Notes: generated by a model from the letters alone, not told the origin. A stretch of DNA of 53,807 bases from Hoylesella timonensis 4401737 = DSM 22865 = JCM 15640 (GCF_000455445.1 NZ_HG417090.1:63599-117405); one strand, 5' to 3'. Counted from the stretch's first letter, positions 33,336 to 42,930 are shown. Translations and numbers: made by a program.

Positions 33336-36300
33336 TCAGAAAGTTACGCAACCTAAGTTTCTGTCTACTAACATGCCATCGATGGCTTTTAGATTGAACG
33401 TACCCGACCTCTTTGCTTTCAACTTGATGATAAACAGTTCTACATCGCCTTCGTCCAACAAGAAGTTGTTGCCACGATTGACAAATGTTGGCGTGAGTTC
33501 TTTTTGTCCATTGGTGTGCAGACGGTCGTAGGTAAGGTTCACCATCTCTTTCATGTTCAGTAATTGTGTACCTACGTATTCGTATTCATTGGTGTTGTAG
33601 GGTAGGGCAAAGCTCAATGCATTGACGTAATGTAAGCCTTTGCCTACGACTTTCACTTCAATGATATCACCTGCTTGGAAACTTTTCTTGTTGGGAATTA
33701 ATACCAATTTCCCGTCAACCTTGTCGTTAGAGTTGCGCACTCCTCCGTCCTGTTCTGTAGCTACGCATGAGATGTCATAGGCGTCAATGAGTCCGTTGCC
33801 GTTGATGTCGCCAATCTTGATGTAGTCGAAATCGCTATCGCCCTTGCGTAGTCCCGTGTAGTTCATGTACGAGGTGAGGTCGTTTTCATCGATAAACTTG
33901 TCACGATTGATGTCGCCTTGCAATGTACTTTCTGTGCCAGGCACCTTAAACACGTACATTTCTTTTCCTGAAGCGAAGTTGCCAACAGCTTTAGTGAGTT
34001 GTAGTTTAAGGTATCGAGCCTGCGGCTTTTCTTTGAATGTGAATGTTTTACATTCTCCGTCTTGTTTCCATTCAAAGGCTGTGGGATTGCTCCAGCTCTG
34101 TCGGTTGGTGGCGTAAGCGATAGTGCCTTGTAACAACGTTCCATTGCCTGCATCCTCGCGAGGCAAGTATTCTAATTTGTCAAGGGTGTTCACGGACTTT
34201 AAGTCAATGATAAGATCGGCAGGTATGGCTTCGCCCTTTCCCCACTTGGAGTGCCATGTGGTTTTCTCATCGAAGTCGAACAATTTATCCGTGCCTTGTC
34301 CTGGTTGATTGGCGCAGGTAGCTTGTGCCTTGATGCCCTTGATGGCAAATTGTAGCGGATCGGCTTTTGTTTTCCCTATGAAGTCCTGCCATTCAGAATG
34401 ATTGTCTTTGTTGATAGCTCTAATTATGAACGAGTAGGTTTGTTCGGGTTGCAATCCGTTGAAAGTAAACTGGTTTTGGCGAATCGTTGAGTAAGTCATT
34501 CCATTGAACAATATCTCGTAATAGTCTGCATTGGCTGTCTTTTCCCATGTAGGTGTAAGTGAGAAGGCGCCAATTGACTTTTGTGCTATTTGTGGGAGAG
34601 GAGCCTTTAAGGAACCTGTGTGTTGAGCCAGTGTGGGTAAAGTGATGCTAAAATCAAATCCTTTAACTTTCACCACCATCTTATTTTGGCTTACATTAGT
34701 CTTGGCTATCTTTACCAATAGTTGTGGATTCTTTGTCATTTGCACGTGTTGCATTTGACTACCTGCTGTGGAGAACTGGTTTAGATTGGGTTCTTTTAGG
34801 TAAAGACAAGCATTGTCGCTGGCATCGAATTCTTGAAGATTATTTACCCATTTCAGCTTTAAGTTTCTGTTATTCACCTTTGCTGTAACCTTCTTTGGTT
34901 GCTGGCTCACATTGATGCGCAACAGTGTTTGTTTATTGGGTTCGTATCCTTTGAATGCGCCCTTGGTGGGTTCCATGGTGATGGTAAGGTTTTGTTTGCC
35001 GTCAGTCTCTGCATGAATGTCGGTGGTGACATATTCACCGCATTTGTATGCCTGTGTTTGTCCATCATCATCGTACTCTTCAAAGTGACTTTCGTTGTTG
35101 GGCGTTGCATATATTTCATAAATGCGCAAGTCCTTCTTTATTTGTGTAGGATTGTTGTTGGCATTGGTCATGGGAATGATAGCGTTGGCTTTTACAAATA
35201 CTGGCAGCTTCCAAATGGGTGACTCAAAGTTATTGATAATGCATCCTCCTTGGTAAGTGTGTCCTGTAAAATAATCTACCCATTTTCCTTCAGGCAAATA
35301 AATTCGGTTACGAATGTCATTTCCCTCCTTGTCCATTTGTGTATCTTTATAAATAGGTGCAACGAGCAATGAAGGACCATACATAAATTGGTACTCTGTG
35401 CTGGTGCCGAGCGTGTAAGGGTTCGGGTCATCCAAGAACATAGCACGTATCATTGGCTTACCATCAATGGCTTGATGAGCTATAGAATAGGTGTAGGGCA
35501 TGAGTTGGCTTTTCCATTTCAGGTAATGTCTGTTGATGCTTGTCGCTGGTTCACCAAGTGCATCCGGATATTTAGGATTGCTACCCCAACCGTCCATATT
35601 GAGTCCCATAGGATTGAACGTCTTCCATTGAAATTCGCGAATGTTCACAATAGGGTTTTTCCCTCCGAAGATACCATCGAGATCGGAGGTTATATTGGGC
35701 TGTCCTGACAATCCAGAGCCAATGAAAGTAGGAATGTGAAAACGAATGTACTCCCAATCACCTCCTGTTTGGTCACCGCTCCATATCGTAGCGTAACGCT
35801 GTGTTCCTGCCCAACCATCGAGTGAGATGATGAAAGGGCGTGCATTATTTCCGTAGTAAGGCATGATGTGAGCGACATCAGCCACACCATTGAGACCAAA
35901 TGAGTAGCCGTTGCCCACCCATGCTACATCAGTCTTGAGTACACGTACCCCAGCATTTCGCACTTCTTTTACGATGTCACGTTGCAACAAAGGCTCAATG
36001 CCAGGTTTTGGATGCAGGTCGCTTTGTGTCCATAGTCCTATCTGTACGCCATTTGCTTTTGCATAGTCGCCAAACTTCCTCAAGTTCTCAATATTTCCAT
36101 CAAGCGTGTTGGTTTGTCCGTAGCCTGCTCCGTAGCCATCGTTGGGTAAGAACCAACCTAAGGGCATATCATTTTTCACATATCTATCTATGGCAGCTCT
36201 TGCTGAGAATTGGTAATTTCCTTTCTCTCCGTTGAGACTTTCCTTGATGCCTCCGTTGTCTTTTTGGCTTTCTTTGTATGTTTTCCCATCGGGCATAAGG

Positions 36301-37226
36301 ATGTTTCCCTTGGGGTCTTCTTTCCAATAGTCGCGGTTGTATGCGTTGAGATGTCCTTCGTAGAATCCAAACTTAGGCATCAGTACGGGGTGTCCTGTTA
36401 GTTGGTAGAAGTCATTGAGCAGTGCCACAGGTGTTTCGTCTACCATCACGAACATATCGAGGTAGGCTTCTTGATGATGTAGTTTCACTTGTTGTGGTTG
36501 TGCTGCAGCAAAATCGTATCGCCCTTGTTTGAAGGTATGCCATAGAACACCATAGCCTTTGTTACTCCAATAGAAAGGTGTCGGCGATGCTACACCTCCG
36601 TCAACCCAATTGTTGGTGTTTTCAATGGCGATACTTCGTCCTCTGTGTGAGAAGCGTCCATTTTGAACACCTCCGCCAAAGAAGTATTCATCTGTATGCG
36701 CCTTCATCGTAACAGTGGTACCTTGTGCGTTGATATCTGCCACCATGAGGTTTTCGAGAGCATTCTTTCCGTTGAGGTTATTAGTAACGTTCATCCTACC
36801 ATCTCTTTTGTCAATGCTTAGTGTGACGTTACGTGTAGAGATGATGATGCTGTTTCCCTTGTCTTTTAGGGTAAAATCGGTAAGGGGCAGACGTGGATTG
36901 TTCACCAATATTTCCGCAGGTGGTGTAGCTTGTGGGTTACGAACAACGGGGTTCGTGTCGTCTCTAAAAAGACGAAAGATGTTGTTAGCGTAAAAATCAA
37001 TGGTGATGTGCTTGCCGTCGGTGTCATAGACTTCTACCGTCGTTGGATTTATCTGCACGGCTCGAGACATAACTGCATTTTTGTTGGTAGACACATTTGT
37101 TTGCGCTTGCGGTGCTGTTAGTGGTTTGTTACCTGCGCAAATGGTATTGTTTTTACTTCCAGTGATGAGCAACGCTATTGCTAAGGAGTATCCTAATAAG
37201 TGTTTTTTGTTCTTTAGAATATTCAT
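33336..37226 (-). CDS. Large secreted GH31 glycosidase with C-terminal binding modules
   Basis: 1296 residues. Signal peptide (LLGYSLAIALLITG), N-terminal beta-sandwich, then the GH31 barrel with PLGWFLPNDGYGAGYG, the nucleophile Asp in VLKTDVAWVG (about D433) and the acid/base Asp in TIWSGDQTGGDW (about D485). Fibronectin-III-like (NADYYEILFNGMTY), F5/8-type (DFDEKTTWHSKWGKG) and dockerin-like repeats (GDINRDKFIDENDLTSYM, GDINGNGLIDAYDIS) follow, then a cohesin-like end. The NDGYGAGYG/KTDVAW wording recalls GH31 subfamily 18 alpha-N-acetylgalactosaminidases, which would point to mucin O-glycans; that is inference. Other GH31 activities cannot be excluded. It is the last gene of a minus-strand run. 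Confidence 0.88.
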   Translation of the reverse strand: MNILKNKKHLLGYSLAIALLITGSKNNTICAGNKPLTAPQAQTNVSTNKNAVMSRAVQINPTTVEVYDTDGKHITIDFYANNIFRLFRDDTNPVVRNPQATPPAEILVNNPRLPLTDFTLKDKGNSIIISTRNVTLSIDKRDGRMNVTNNLNGKNALENLMVADINAQGTTVTMKAHTDEYFFGGGVQNGRFSHRGRSIAIENTNNWVDGGVASPTPFYWSNKGYGVLWHTFKQGRYDFAAAQPQQVKLHHQEAYLDMFVMVDETPVALLNDFYQLTGHPVLMPKFGFYEGHLNAYNRDYWKEDPKGNILMPDGKTYKESQKDNGGIKESLNGEKGNYQFSARAAIDRYVKNDMPLGWFLPNDGYGAGYGQTNTLDGNIENLRKFGDYAKANGVQIGLWTQSDLHPKPGIEPLLQRDIVKEVRNAGVRVLKTDVAWVGNGYSFGLNGVADVAHIMPYYGNNARPFIISLDGWAGTQRYATIWSGDQTGGDWEYIRFHIPTFIGSGLSGQPNITSDLDGIFGGKNPIVNIREFQWKTFNPMGLNMDGWGSNPKYPDALGEPATSINRHYLKWKSQLMPYTYSIAHQAIDGKPMIRAMFLDDPNPYTLGTSTEYQFMYGPSLLVAPIYKDTQMDKEGNDIRNRIYLPEGKWVDYFTGHTYQGGCIINNFESPIWKLPVFVKANAIIPMTNANNNPTQIKKDLRIYEIYATPNNESHFEEYDDDGQTQAYKCGEYVTTDIHAETDGKQNLTITMEPTKGAFKGYEPNKQTLLRINVSQQPKKVTAKVNNRNLKLKWVNNLQEFDASDNACLYLKEPNLNQFSTAGSQMQHVQMTKNPQLLVKIAKTNVSQNKMVVKVKGFDFSITLPTLAQHTGSLKAPLPQIAQKSIGAFSLTPTWEKTANADYYEILFNGMTYSTIRQNQFTFNGLQPEQTYSFIIRAINKDNHSEWQDFIGKTKADPLQFAIKGIKAQATCANQPGQGTDKLFDFDEKTTWHSKWGKGEAIPADLIIDLKSVNTLDKLEYLPREDAGNGTLLQGTIAYATNRQSWSNPTAFEWKQDGECKTFTFKEKPQARYLKLQLTKAVGNFASGKEMYVFKVPGTESTLQGDINRDKFIDENDLTSYMNYTGLRKGDSDFDYIKIGDINGNGLIDAYDISCVATEQDGGVRNSNDKVDGKLVLIPNKKSFQAGDIIEVKVVGKGLHYVNALSFALPYNTNEYEYVGTQLLNMKEMVNLTYDRLHTNGQKELTPTFVNRGNNFLLDEGDVELFIIKLKAKRSGTFNLKAIDGMLVDRNLGCVTF

Positions 37227-37257
37227 ATTTTATTTTTAATAAGTCCTTTTTTGTGGG

Positions 37258-37806
37258 TTAGATATTATTTGTAGATACAATAACTTCGTCCATGCGGATG
37301 TCGTTTTCATCTGTGGGTACTTCGGTTACCTGTTGAAATGGAAAGCATACACCTATTTTATATAGGTGGGGCACGGTGCTCAAGAAACGATCGTAGTAGC
37401 CTTTTCCACGTCCCAATCGATTTCCTTGCTTGTCGAATGCCATGCCAGGAATGAGTGCCACATCAATTTCATCAAATGCAGTAAAGGCATCTGCCTGCGG
37501 TTCCATTATGCCAAACGGTCCTTGAGCAACTTGAGAAGATGGCTTGTAAGGGCATATTTTCAAGTCATGATCACCAACCACAACAGGCAGCAGAATGTTT
37601 TTCCCCTGCGCCAGTAGCTGTTCCATCAGGCAATGGGTGTCAACTTCGTCTGGCAAAGATGCATATAGCAAAATGGTATTGGCAGCTTTTATGCGAGGAT
37701 GTTCGAGCAAAGTTGCTGTAATGGGTGTCGACATTTCGCGCAATTGTTCGGGTGTAAATGTGCGTTTTAACTGTCGTATTTGTTTTCTTAGCGTTTGTTT
37801 ATCCAT
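37258..37806 (-). CDS. 5-formyltetrahydrofolate cyclo-ligase
   Basis: 182 residues from ATG 37806. KQTLRKQIRQLKR, ILLYASLPDEVDTHCLMEQL, KNILLPVVVGDHDL, PFGIMEP and the signature RLGRGKGYYDRFLS (phosphate/ATP-binding loop). It converts 5-formyl-THF to 5,10-methenyl-THF with ATP, restoring the folate pool. It lies 55 bases after ctpA and 31 before GH31 on the same strand. The dCMP deaminase, protease and this gene form a block common in Bacteroidetes. Confidence 0.93.
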   Translation of the reverse strand: MDKQTLRKQIRQLKRTFTPEQLREMSTPITATLLEHPRIKAANTILLYASLPDEVDTHCLMEQLLAQGKNILLPVVVGDHDLKICPYKPSSQVAQGPFGIMEPQADAFTAFDEIDVALIPGMAFDKQGNRLGRGKGYYDRFLSTVPHLYKIGVCFPFQQVTEVPTDENDIRMDEVIVSTNNI

Positions 37807-37861
37807 AACCATCATGATTTTTTTAGCCAGTTTTACTTACAAGAAGACTCGGTGTCTTCGT

Positions 37862-39559
37862 TTATGCTTGATATATTTGTGGCATTTGTCTTATCTCAGG
37901 CTGGCGTTGCAGCGATGTTGCTTTGGCTACTTTTTTTGCTGGAGCCTTTGGAAAGGCTGCATTGTTTCTGAAAGTCTTTAGTGCCTCCCGTATAGTTGCG
38001 TCATCTTCATTGACATACTCCAGCCACGCTTGTTCATCAAGCATATTGTAGATGATGCGACTATTGATGAATCTGTCGAGCAAATAATGAGATTTACGTA
38101 TCATGAGATTGCGCCGTTTCAGTCCCTTGTCGTTTGCATAGGTGGCAAACTTGTCAACAAGGTTTTGTTTTTTAAGATAGTCTGCTAATTCCATCATCTC
38201 CTTGAAGTTGTTCAATTTAGGACGATTATCATCAGTGTAGGTAAATGCGAATTGTAAGATGAGTCCACTCATCGTGGCTTGTTTATAATACGAAGTAAAG
38301 CCAGTGGTGTCTTCAGGAACGAAGATGTCAGGCGTGATACCTCCTCCGCCATAAACTACACGTCCGTTACTGGTATGATATTTAGGACCCGTGTGTTTGA
38401 TAGAGTCCTGTGAGAAGAACTCTCCGTGTTCGTATCGGCTCATCAAATCTTGTGCATAATCATCTGTTTCACCGTGTACATAGGGCTTTTGGATACATCT
38501 TCCCGAAGGAGTATAATAGCGTGCAATTGTGAGTCGAACCATACTTCCATCCGAAAACTCTATTTGTTTTTGAACTAATCCTTTACCAAACGAGCGACGT
38601 CCAATGACTGTAGCTCGGTCGTTGTCCTGCATTGCACCTGCAAATATTTCACTTGCTGAGGCTGAACCTTCATTAATCAGTACTACCAATGGCGTTTGTT
38701 TGTAACTGCCACGACCATCCGAACGAAAATCTTGTCGAGGAGATTTGCGTCCTTCGGTGTACACAATCAGTTTGTTTTTAGGTAAAAACTCATTCGCCAT
38801 TTGTACTGCCGATTGTAAATAGCCGCCCGTGTTATCGCGCAAGTCAATGATTAAGTTCTGAAAGCCTGACTCTCCAAGCTTTGCTAATGCCACCAACAGC
38901 TCTGCATAGGTTGTTTCTCCAAAGCTTTTTATGCGGATATAGCCCGTTTTGTCGTCAATCATATAAGTGGCTGATACGCTCTTAATAGGGATGTCGCCAC
39001 GCGTTACGACAAACGATTGCGGCTTGCTGTGTCCATATCGTAGCACTCCAATCTTTACTTTTGTGTTCTTTGGTCCCTTGAGTCGCCTCATTGCTTCTTG
39101 GTTGGTAACCGCTTTTCCAACAAAAGTCTGGTCGTCTACCATTACAATCTTATCGCCAGCCAAAATACCAGCACGTTCAGCAGGTCCGTTCTGAATGACA
39201 TTTTGTACATGGATAGTATCTTGTCGTATCACAAACTGAATGCCAACACCAGAGAATGAACCTTGCAAGTCTTGATTAGCTGCTTCCACATCTTTCGCAC
39301 TGATGTACACACTATGCGGGTCGAGCTCGGTTAATATCTTTGGCATTGCGTCCTCTACCAAGGAATCCAGATTAACCTTATCTACATACTGATCGTCGAT
39401 GATGTGCAGTAAGTTGTTAATACGGTTGGTTCCCGTATTGATGATGCTCAATCGATTGCCAGAAAAATGGTTGGAGTAGAATGAGCCAACGATAATTCCA
39501 ATGACCACACAGAGTGCCATCATGAGCGGCATAAAACGATTTGACTTCTTATTATTCAT
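37862..39559 (-). CDS. C-terminal processing peptidase (S41 family, CtpA/Prc-like)
   Basis: 565 residues. N-terminal membrane anchor (FMPLMMALCVVIGIIVGSFY), helical cap (NLLHIIDDQYVDKVNLDSLV), PDZ domain (FSGVGIQFVIRQDTIHVQNV, PAERAGILAGDKIV), and the S41 core with the catalytic serine region NEGSASASEIFAGAM and lysine in RRSFGKGLVQ. It cuts proteins near their C-termini in the periplasm. A tail of about 90 residues ends RQPEIRQMPQIYQA. The ATG at 39559 lies six bases from an octamer array that fills the spacer to the dCMP deaminase gene. Confidence 0.93.
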   Translation of the reverse strand: MNNKKSNRFMPLMMALCVVIGIIVGSFYSNHFSGNRLSIINTGTNRINNLLHIIDDQYVDKVNLDSLVEDAMPKILTELDPHSVYISAKDVEAANQDLQGSFSGVGIQFVIRQDTIHVQNVIQNGPAERAGILAGDKIVMVDDQTFVGKAVTNQEAMRRLKGPKNTKVKIGVLRYGHSKPQSFVVTRGDIPIKSVSATYMIDDKTGYIRIKSFGETTYAELLVALAKLGESGFQNLIIDLRDNTGGYLQSAVQMANEFLPKNKLIVYTEGRKSPRQDFRSDGRGSYKQTPLVVLINEGSASASEIFAGAMQDNDRATVIGRRSFGKGLVQKQIEFSDGSMVRLTIARYYTPSGRCIQKPYVHGETDDYAQDLMSRYEHGEFFSQDSIKHTGPKYHTSNGRVVYGGGGITPDIFVPEDTTGFTSYYKQATMSGLILQFAFTYTDDNRPKLNNFKEMMELADYLKKQNLVDKFATYANDKGLKRRNLMIRKSHYLLDRFINSRIIYNMLDEQAWLEYVNEDDATIREALKTFRNNAAFPKAPAKKVAKATSLQRQPEIRQMPQIYQA

Positions 39560-39564
39560 TGGTG

Positions 39565-39649
39565 AGTTGATGAGTTAATGAGTTGATAAGTTATTGAGTT
39601 GAGTTCTTGAGTTAATGAGTTGTTGAGTTTTTTAGTTATTAAGTTATTA
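39565..39649. repeat. Degenerate 8-bp tandem array, about 11 units
   Basis: AGTTGATG, AGTTAATG, AGTTGATA, AGTTATTG, a 5-base partial unit, AGTTCTTG, AGTTAATG, AGTTGTTG, AGTTTTTT, AGTTATTA, AGTTATTA. It has the same AGTTNANN pattern and orientation as 33189-33332. The last unit contains the stop codon of the dCMP deaminase gene, so the array has grown into the end of that gene. Confidence 0.8.
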
Positions 39650-40069
39650 TTCCAAATACTCAACTTTAATATTAGCTTTCTTCAGTAAGTTAAGACCATC
39701 ATCTAAACGGTATTTCTCTCCATAGACAACTCGTTTGATGCCTGCTTGGATAATGAGCTTTGCACACTCAATGCAGGGAGAGGCAGTGACATAAAGAGTT
39801 GCTCCGTCGCTGTTGTTCGAACTGCGTGCCAACTTGGTAATGGCGTTGGCTTCAGCGTGTAGCACATAGGGATGGGTAACACCTTGTTCGTCTTCACATT
39901 GATTTTCGAAACCGCTGGGGGTGCCGTTATATCCGTCGCTGATAATGCGTTGGTCCTTAACTACCAATGCGCCCACTTGTCGTCTCTGACAGTAAGAGTT
40001 CTCTGCCCAAATACGTGCCATGCGTAAATAGCGTTGATCTAATTGGTGTTGCTTGTCTTTTGTTATCAT
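39647..40069 (-). CDS. Deoxycytidylate (dCMP) deaminase
   Basis: 140 residues. The zinc site is HAEANAI (His and catalytic Glu) with PCIECAK (two Cys), and there is also QVGALVVKDQRIISDGYNGT near the N-terminus. It deaminates dCMP to dUMP to supply thymidylate synthesis. It is first of the dCMP deaminase, ctpA, cyclo-ligase series. The final codons (VEYLE, stop) run into the octamer array. Confidence 0.93.
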   Translation of the reverse strand: MITKDKQHQLDQRYLRMARIWAENSYCQRRQVGALVVKDQRIISDGYNGTPSGFENQCEDEQGVTHPYVLHAEANAITKLARSSNNSDGATLYVTASPCIECAKLIIQAGIKRVVYGEKYRLDDGLNLLKKANIKVEYLE

Positions 40070-40087
40070 CAGATTTTATATCGCCTG

Positions 40088-40121
40088 TTGCAAGAGTCGT
40101 ATTTCTATGACGATTCTTGCA
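40088..40121. terminator. Hairpin between the M3 peptidase and dCMP deaminase genes
   Basis: TTGCAAGA-TCGT pairs with ACGA-TCTTGCAA around a 9-base loop with one internal mismatch. A strong T-run follows on the plus side only, so termination of the minus-strand dcp transcript is uncertain. Confidence 0.4.
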
Positions 40122-40142
40122 AAGATTGTTTTGTTGTTCTGT

Positions 40143-42227
40143 TTATTTTTTGATACCGTTGCGCTCTAAGAGTGCATCAATGGTCGGCTCTTGTCCTCTA
40201 AATCGCTTGTAAAGTGTCATCGGATGTTCCGTGCCTCCTTTTGAAAGGATGTTTTGACGGAAACTTTCTGCCGTCTTGTGGTCAAAGATGCCGTTTTTCT
40301 TGAACACGCTGAAAGCGTCAGCATCCAGTACTTCTGCCCATTTATAACTGTAATATCCTGCCGCATAACCGCCTGCCATAATATGCGAGAATTGGGTTGT
40401 CATGCAGGTGTTTGGTAACTGCTTGCCAAGTATCGCCTTCTTCCAAGCTTCCTTTTCAAAGGGGATGATATCCTCGTGGAAGTCTTTACGCTGCGTGTAA
40501 TAAGCCATATCCAACAGCCCAAAGCTCACTTGCCGCAAGCATGCCATGCCTACCATGAAGTTGCGACTCTTTCGTATTCGTTCGATGAGTTCATGAGGTA
40601 TCACTTCGCCTGTCTCGTAATGGAAAGCAAAGGTCTGTAAAAACTCGGGTTCTACCGCATAATTTTCCATGAATTGCGAGGGAAGTTCTACGAAGTCCCA
40701 CCACACATTGGTGCCAGACAAGCTTTCAAAGCGTGTGTTGGCAAACATGCCATGCAGTGCATGACCGAACTCGTGCAAGAATGTCTCTACTTCACCCAAA
40801 GTGAGTAGGGCAGGTTTCGTAGCGGTAGGCTTGGTAAGGTTCATGACAATCGAAGCGTGTGGCCGCACGTTCTTCCCTTTGCGGTCAATCCACTGACCCT
40901 GAAACTCCGTCATCCATGCACCGCTCTGTTTTCCTTTCCGTGGAAAGAAATCCGCATAAAGCACTGCTAAGTACGAACCATCACGATCGAACACTTCGAA
41001 AGCTTTTACATCAGGATGATATACCTTGATGTCTTTGTTCTCCTTGAACGTGATGCCATAGAGTCGGGTAGCCAATCCAAATACACCCTTAATCACATTC
41101 TCTAATTGAAAGTAAGGGCGCAACATCTCTGCATCTAAGTTGTATCGCTCCATTTGCAATTTGTGCGAATAGTATGCGGTGTCCCACGGCTGCATCTCAA
41201 ATTCGCTTCCTTCTAATCGTTTTGCCAACTCTTCTAAGGACTTCTTTTCTTGCATCGCCGTAGGCTTATAGGCTTCTATCAAGTCGTTAAGAAGTTGGTA
41301 CACACGGTCAGTATCAGACGCCATTCTGTGCTTCAAGATATAGTCGGCATAGGTGTCGTAGCCCAAGAGCTGCGCAATCTCACGTCTCAAGTTTACCAAT
41401 TGCTGGCAAATCTTTAGATTGTTCTCCGGGTTATCGTGCGTACCTACCGTGTTGCGTGCCATGTACATTTGGTGTCGCAAATCACGCTGAGTAGAGTAGG
41501 TCATGAAAGGCGAATAACTGGGCGCATCCAACGTAAACACCCAACCTTGCAAGTTGCGCTCTTTGGCAGTGTGGGCAGCAGCGTCACGTGCCGTGTCGGG
41601 TAAACCGTCCAACTGTTTCTCGTCGGTGATATGCAGTGTATAGGCTTTGTTTTCCTTGAGTAAGTTTTGCGAGAATTGCAGTGTTAGCATGCTCGCTTCC
41701 TCCGTTAGCTTCCTTAGTTGTGCTTTCTCTTCATCGTTGAGGAGTGCACCGCTGCGTACAAAACTATCGTATGTCTTTTCGAGCAGCATTTGTTCTTCGG
41801 GTGTCAATTCACGATGATGATGGTACACCTGTTGGACACGTTCAAACAAGCGTTTGTTTAGCTGTACATCGTTGGCGTGCTTTGTCAGTATAGGACTGAG
41901 CTTCTGTGCCAGTTCATCCAATTGGTCGTTGGTCTCAGCGGATAGCATACACGAAAAAACCGTCGAAACTTTGTCTAATAAGTCATAATATTCCTCGCCC
42001 TTTGATACGTCTACACGTGCGATAGTGTTTTCAAAGGTAGGTTCTTCGGGGTCGTTAATCGTCTTTTCTATGATTTCATTGTCCCGTCGTATTCCTTCCA
42101 TGAAAGCTTCTTCGTAATCCTCAAAACGTAGCTTGTCAAAAGGAAAGGTATGGTGTAATGTGTGATAAGTTTCAAAAAAAATATTCTGTCGTTTCGCTTT
42201 CTCCGTCATGCTTTCTTTCATAAACAT
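40143..42227 (-). CDS. dcp: M3 family metallopeptidase (peptidyl-dipeptidase Dcp-like)
   Basis: 694 residues, near the 681 of E. coli Dcp. The zinc motif HEFGH is at about residues 485-489 in ETFLHEFGHALHGMF, with the third ligand region FVELPSQFMENYA downstream. C-terminal GGYAAGYYSYKWAEVLDADA is a family hallmark. It removes dipeptides from C-termini of peptides. No signal peptide is visible, so it is probably cytoplasmic. A -7 box at 42249-42256 places the transcript start near 42242, which supports ATG 42227 or 42221. Confidence 0.93.
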   Translation of the reverse strand: MFMKESMTEKAKRQNIFFETYHTLHHTFPFDKLRFEDYEEAFMEGIRRDNEIIEKTINDPEEPTFENTIARVDVSKGEEYYDLLDKVSTVFSCMLSAETNDQLDELAQKLSPILTKHANDVQLNKRLFERVQQVYHHHRELTPEEQMLLEKTYDSFVRSGALLNDEEKAQLRKLTEEASMLTLQFSQNLLKENKAYTLHITDEKQLDGLPDTARDAAAHTAKERNLQGWVFTLDAPSYSPFMTYSTQRDLRHQMYMARNTVGTHDNPENNLKICQQLVNLRREIAQLLGYDTYADYILKHRMASDTDRVYQLLNDLIEAYKPTAMQEKKSLEELAKRLEGSEFEMQPWDTAYYSHKLQMERYNLDAEMLRPYFQLENVIKGVFGLATRLYGITFKENKDIKVYHPDVKAFEVFDRDGSYLAVLYADFFPRKGKQSGAWMTEFQGQWIDRKGKNVRPHASIVMNLTKPTATKPALLTLGEVETFLHEFGHALHGMFANTRFESLSGTNVWWDFVELPSQFMENYAVEPEFLQTFAFHYETGEVIPHELIERIRKSRNFMVGMACLRQVSFGLLDMAYYTQRKDFHEDIIPFEKEAWKKAILGKQLPNTCMTTQFSHIMAGGYAAGYYSYKWAEVLDADAFSVFKKNGIFDHKTAESFRQNILSKGGTEHPMTLYKRFRGQEPTIDALLERNGIKK

Positions 42228-42248
42228 ACAATCTTCTAATAATTATTG

Positions 42249-42256
42249 CAAAAGTA
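42249..42256 (-). promoter_or_regulatory. -7 box of the dcp gene
   Basis: The minus strand reads TACTTTTG, a full match to TAnnTTTG, with the ATG only 22 bases away, giving a very short leader. Confidence 0.6.
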
Positions 42257-42344
42257 CGAAAAATATCATAACACCTAATTATAAAAATAACATTTAACAA
42301 TCGTTATCACACCCGCTGTTTCGTTGGGGGATAATCTTTCTATT

Positions 42345-42430
42345 TTTGTACACAACGCAGAAGAAATCAACAGCGAAATTAACAGAAAAGACGGAAATGG
42401 GCGTGTGATATAAAGAAAACAACGAATGAG
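42345..42430 (+). repeat. Second dispersed repeat block, copy 2
   Basis: GTACACAACGCAGAAGAAAT, AACAGCGAAATTAACAG and AAACAACGAATG match 12640-12725 at most positions. It precedes dispersed repeat copy C by about 110 bases, the reverse order to that at copy A. Confidence 0.5.
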
Positions 42431-42540
42431 ATGTTCTTGTGTGAAATATCTTTTGCAGCAACGTATTTTTTCTTTTGTGTTTTTCGTTGTTAAAAAAATG
42501 GGCTGTCATGATGTTATTTGATGCAGGTTTCGATGCGTAT

Positions 42541-42930
42541 TTTGTTCGAAAAAATGACAAAAAAAGAGCTGTTTGAAAAAGATGAAATAGAGAAAAAAGA
42601 TAGGTAGATGTTCAACTTTTTATGGACTTTTTGTCTCGTTTATGGTCGTTTTTTGACAAAAGCAATGGATTTATGCTGCTGAAAACATGACTTTGAGGTG
42701 TTATGACCATGCAGTAAGGGGATTAGAACATGTATCTAACGGTCTTAAAGTAATGCTTTAACAAAGAAAAAGGGCGTTTTTCGGTCATGAATTATCGCAC
42801 TGTTTTCGTAGTGCGTTGATTGACAAAAAGTTACAAAACTTTCGCAAAACTCTCGTATTTTCGAGCTAAAGCAAGGTTGTTTGAAAATATGCGAGTTTTG
42901 AGACCCTTGTTGTAAAGAAAATTCAGAAAT
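42541..42930 (+). repeat. Dispersed intergenic repeat, copy C
   Basis: GAAAAAATGACAAAAAAAG and GATGAAATAGAGAAAAAAG start the copy. Hairpin 1 at 42700-42740 is GTTA...CATG / CATG...TAAC around CAGTAAGGGGATTAGAA. AAAGTAATGCTTTA follows. Hairpin 2 at 42845-42900 is CAAAACTCTCGTATTTTC / GAAAATATGCGAGTTTTG. It ends TTGTTGTAAAGAAAATTCAG. It fills most of the gap between dcp and the porin gene. Confidence 0.75.

Noticed and set aside
33319..33531. Plus-strand frame of 70 codons at the end of the octamer array
   Set aside because: It is antisense to the GH31 C-terminus and begins inside the array.
42294..42560. Minus-strand frame of 88 codons upstream of repeat C
   Set aside because: It covers the second repeat block and has no similarity to the frame over the matching block at 12640.
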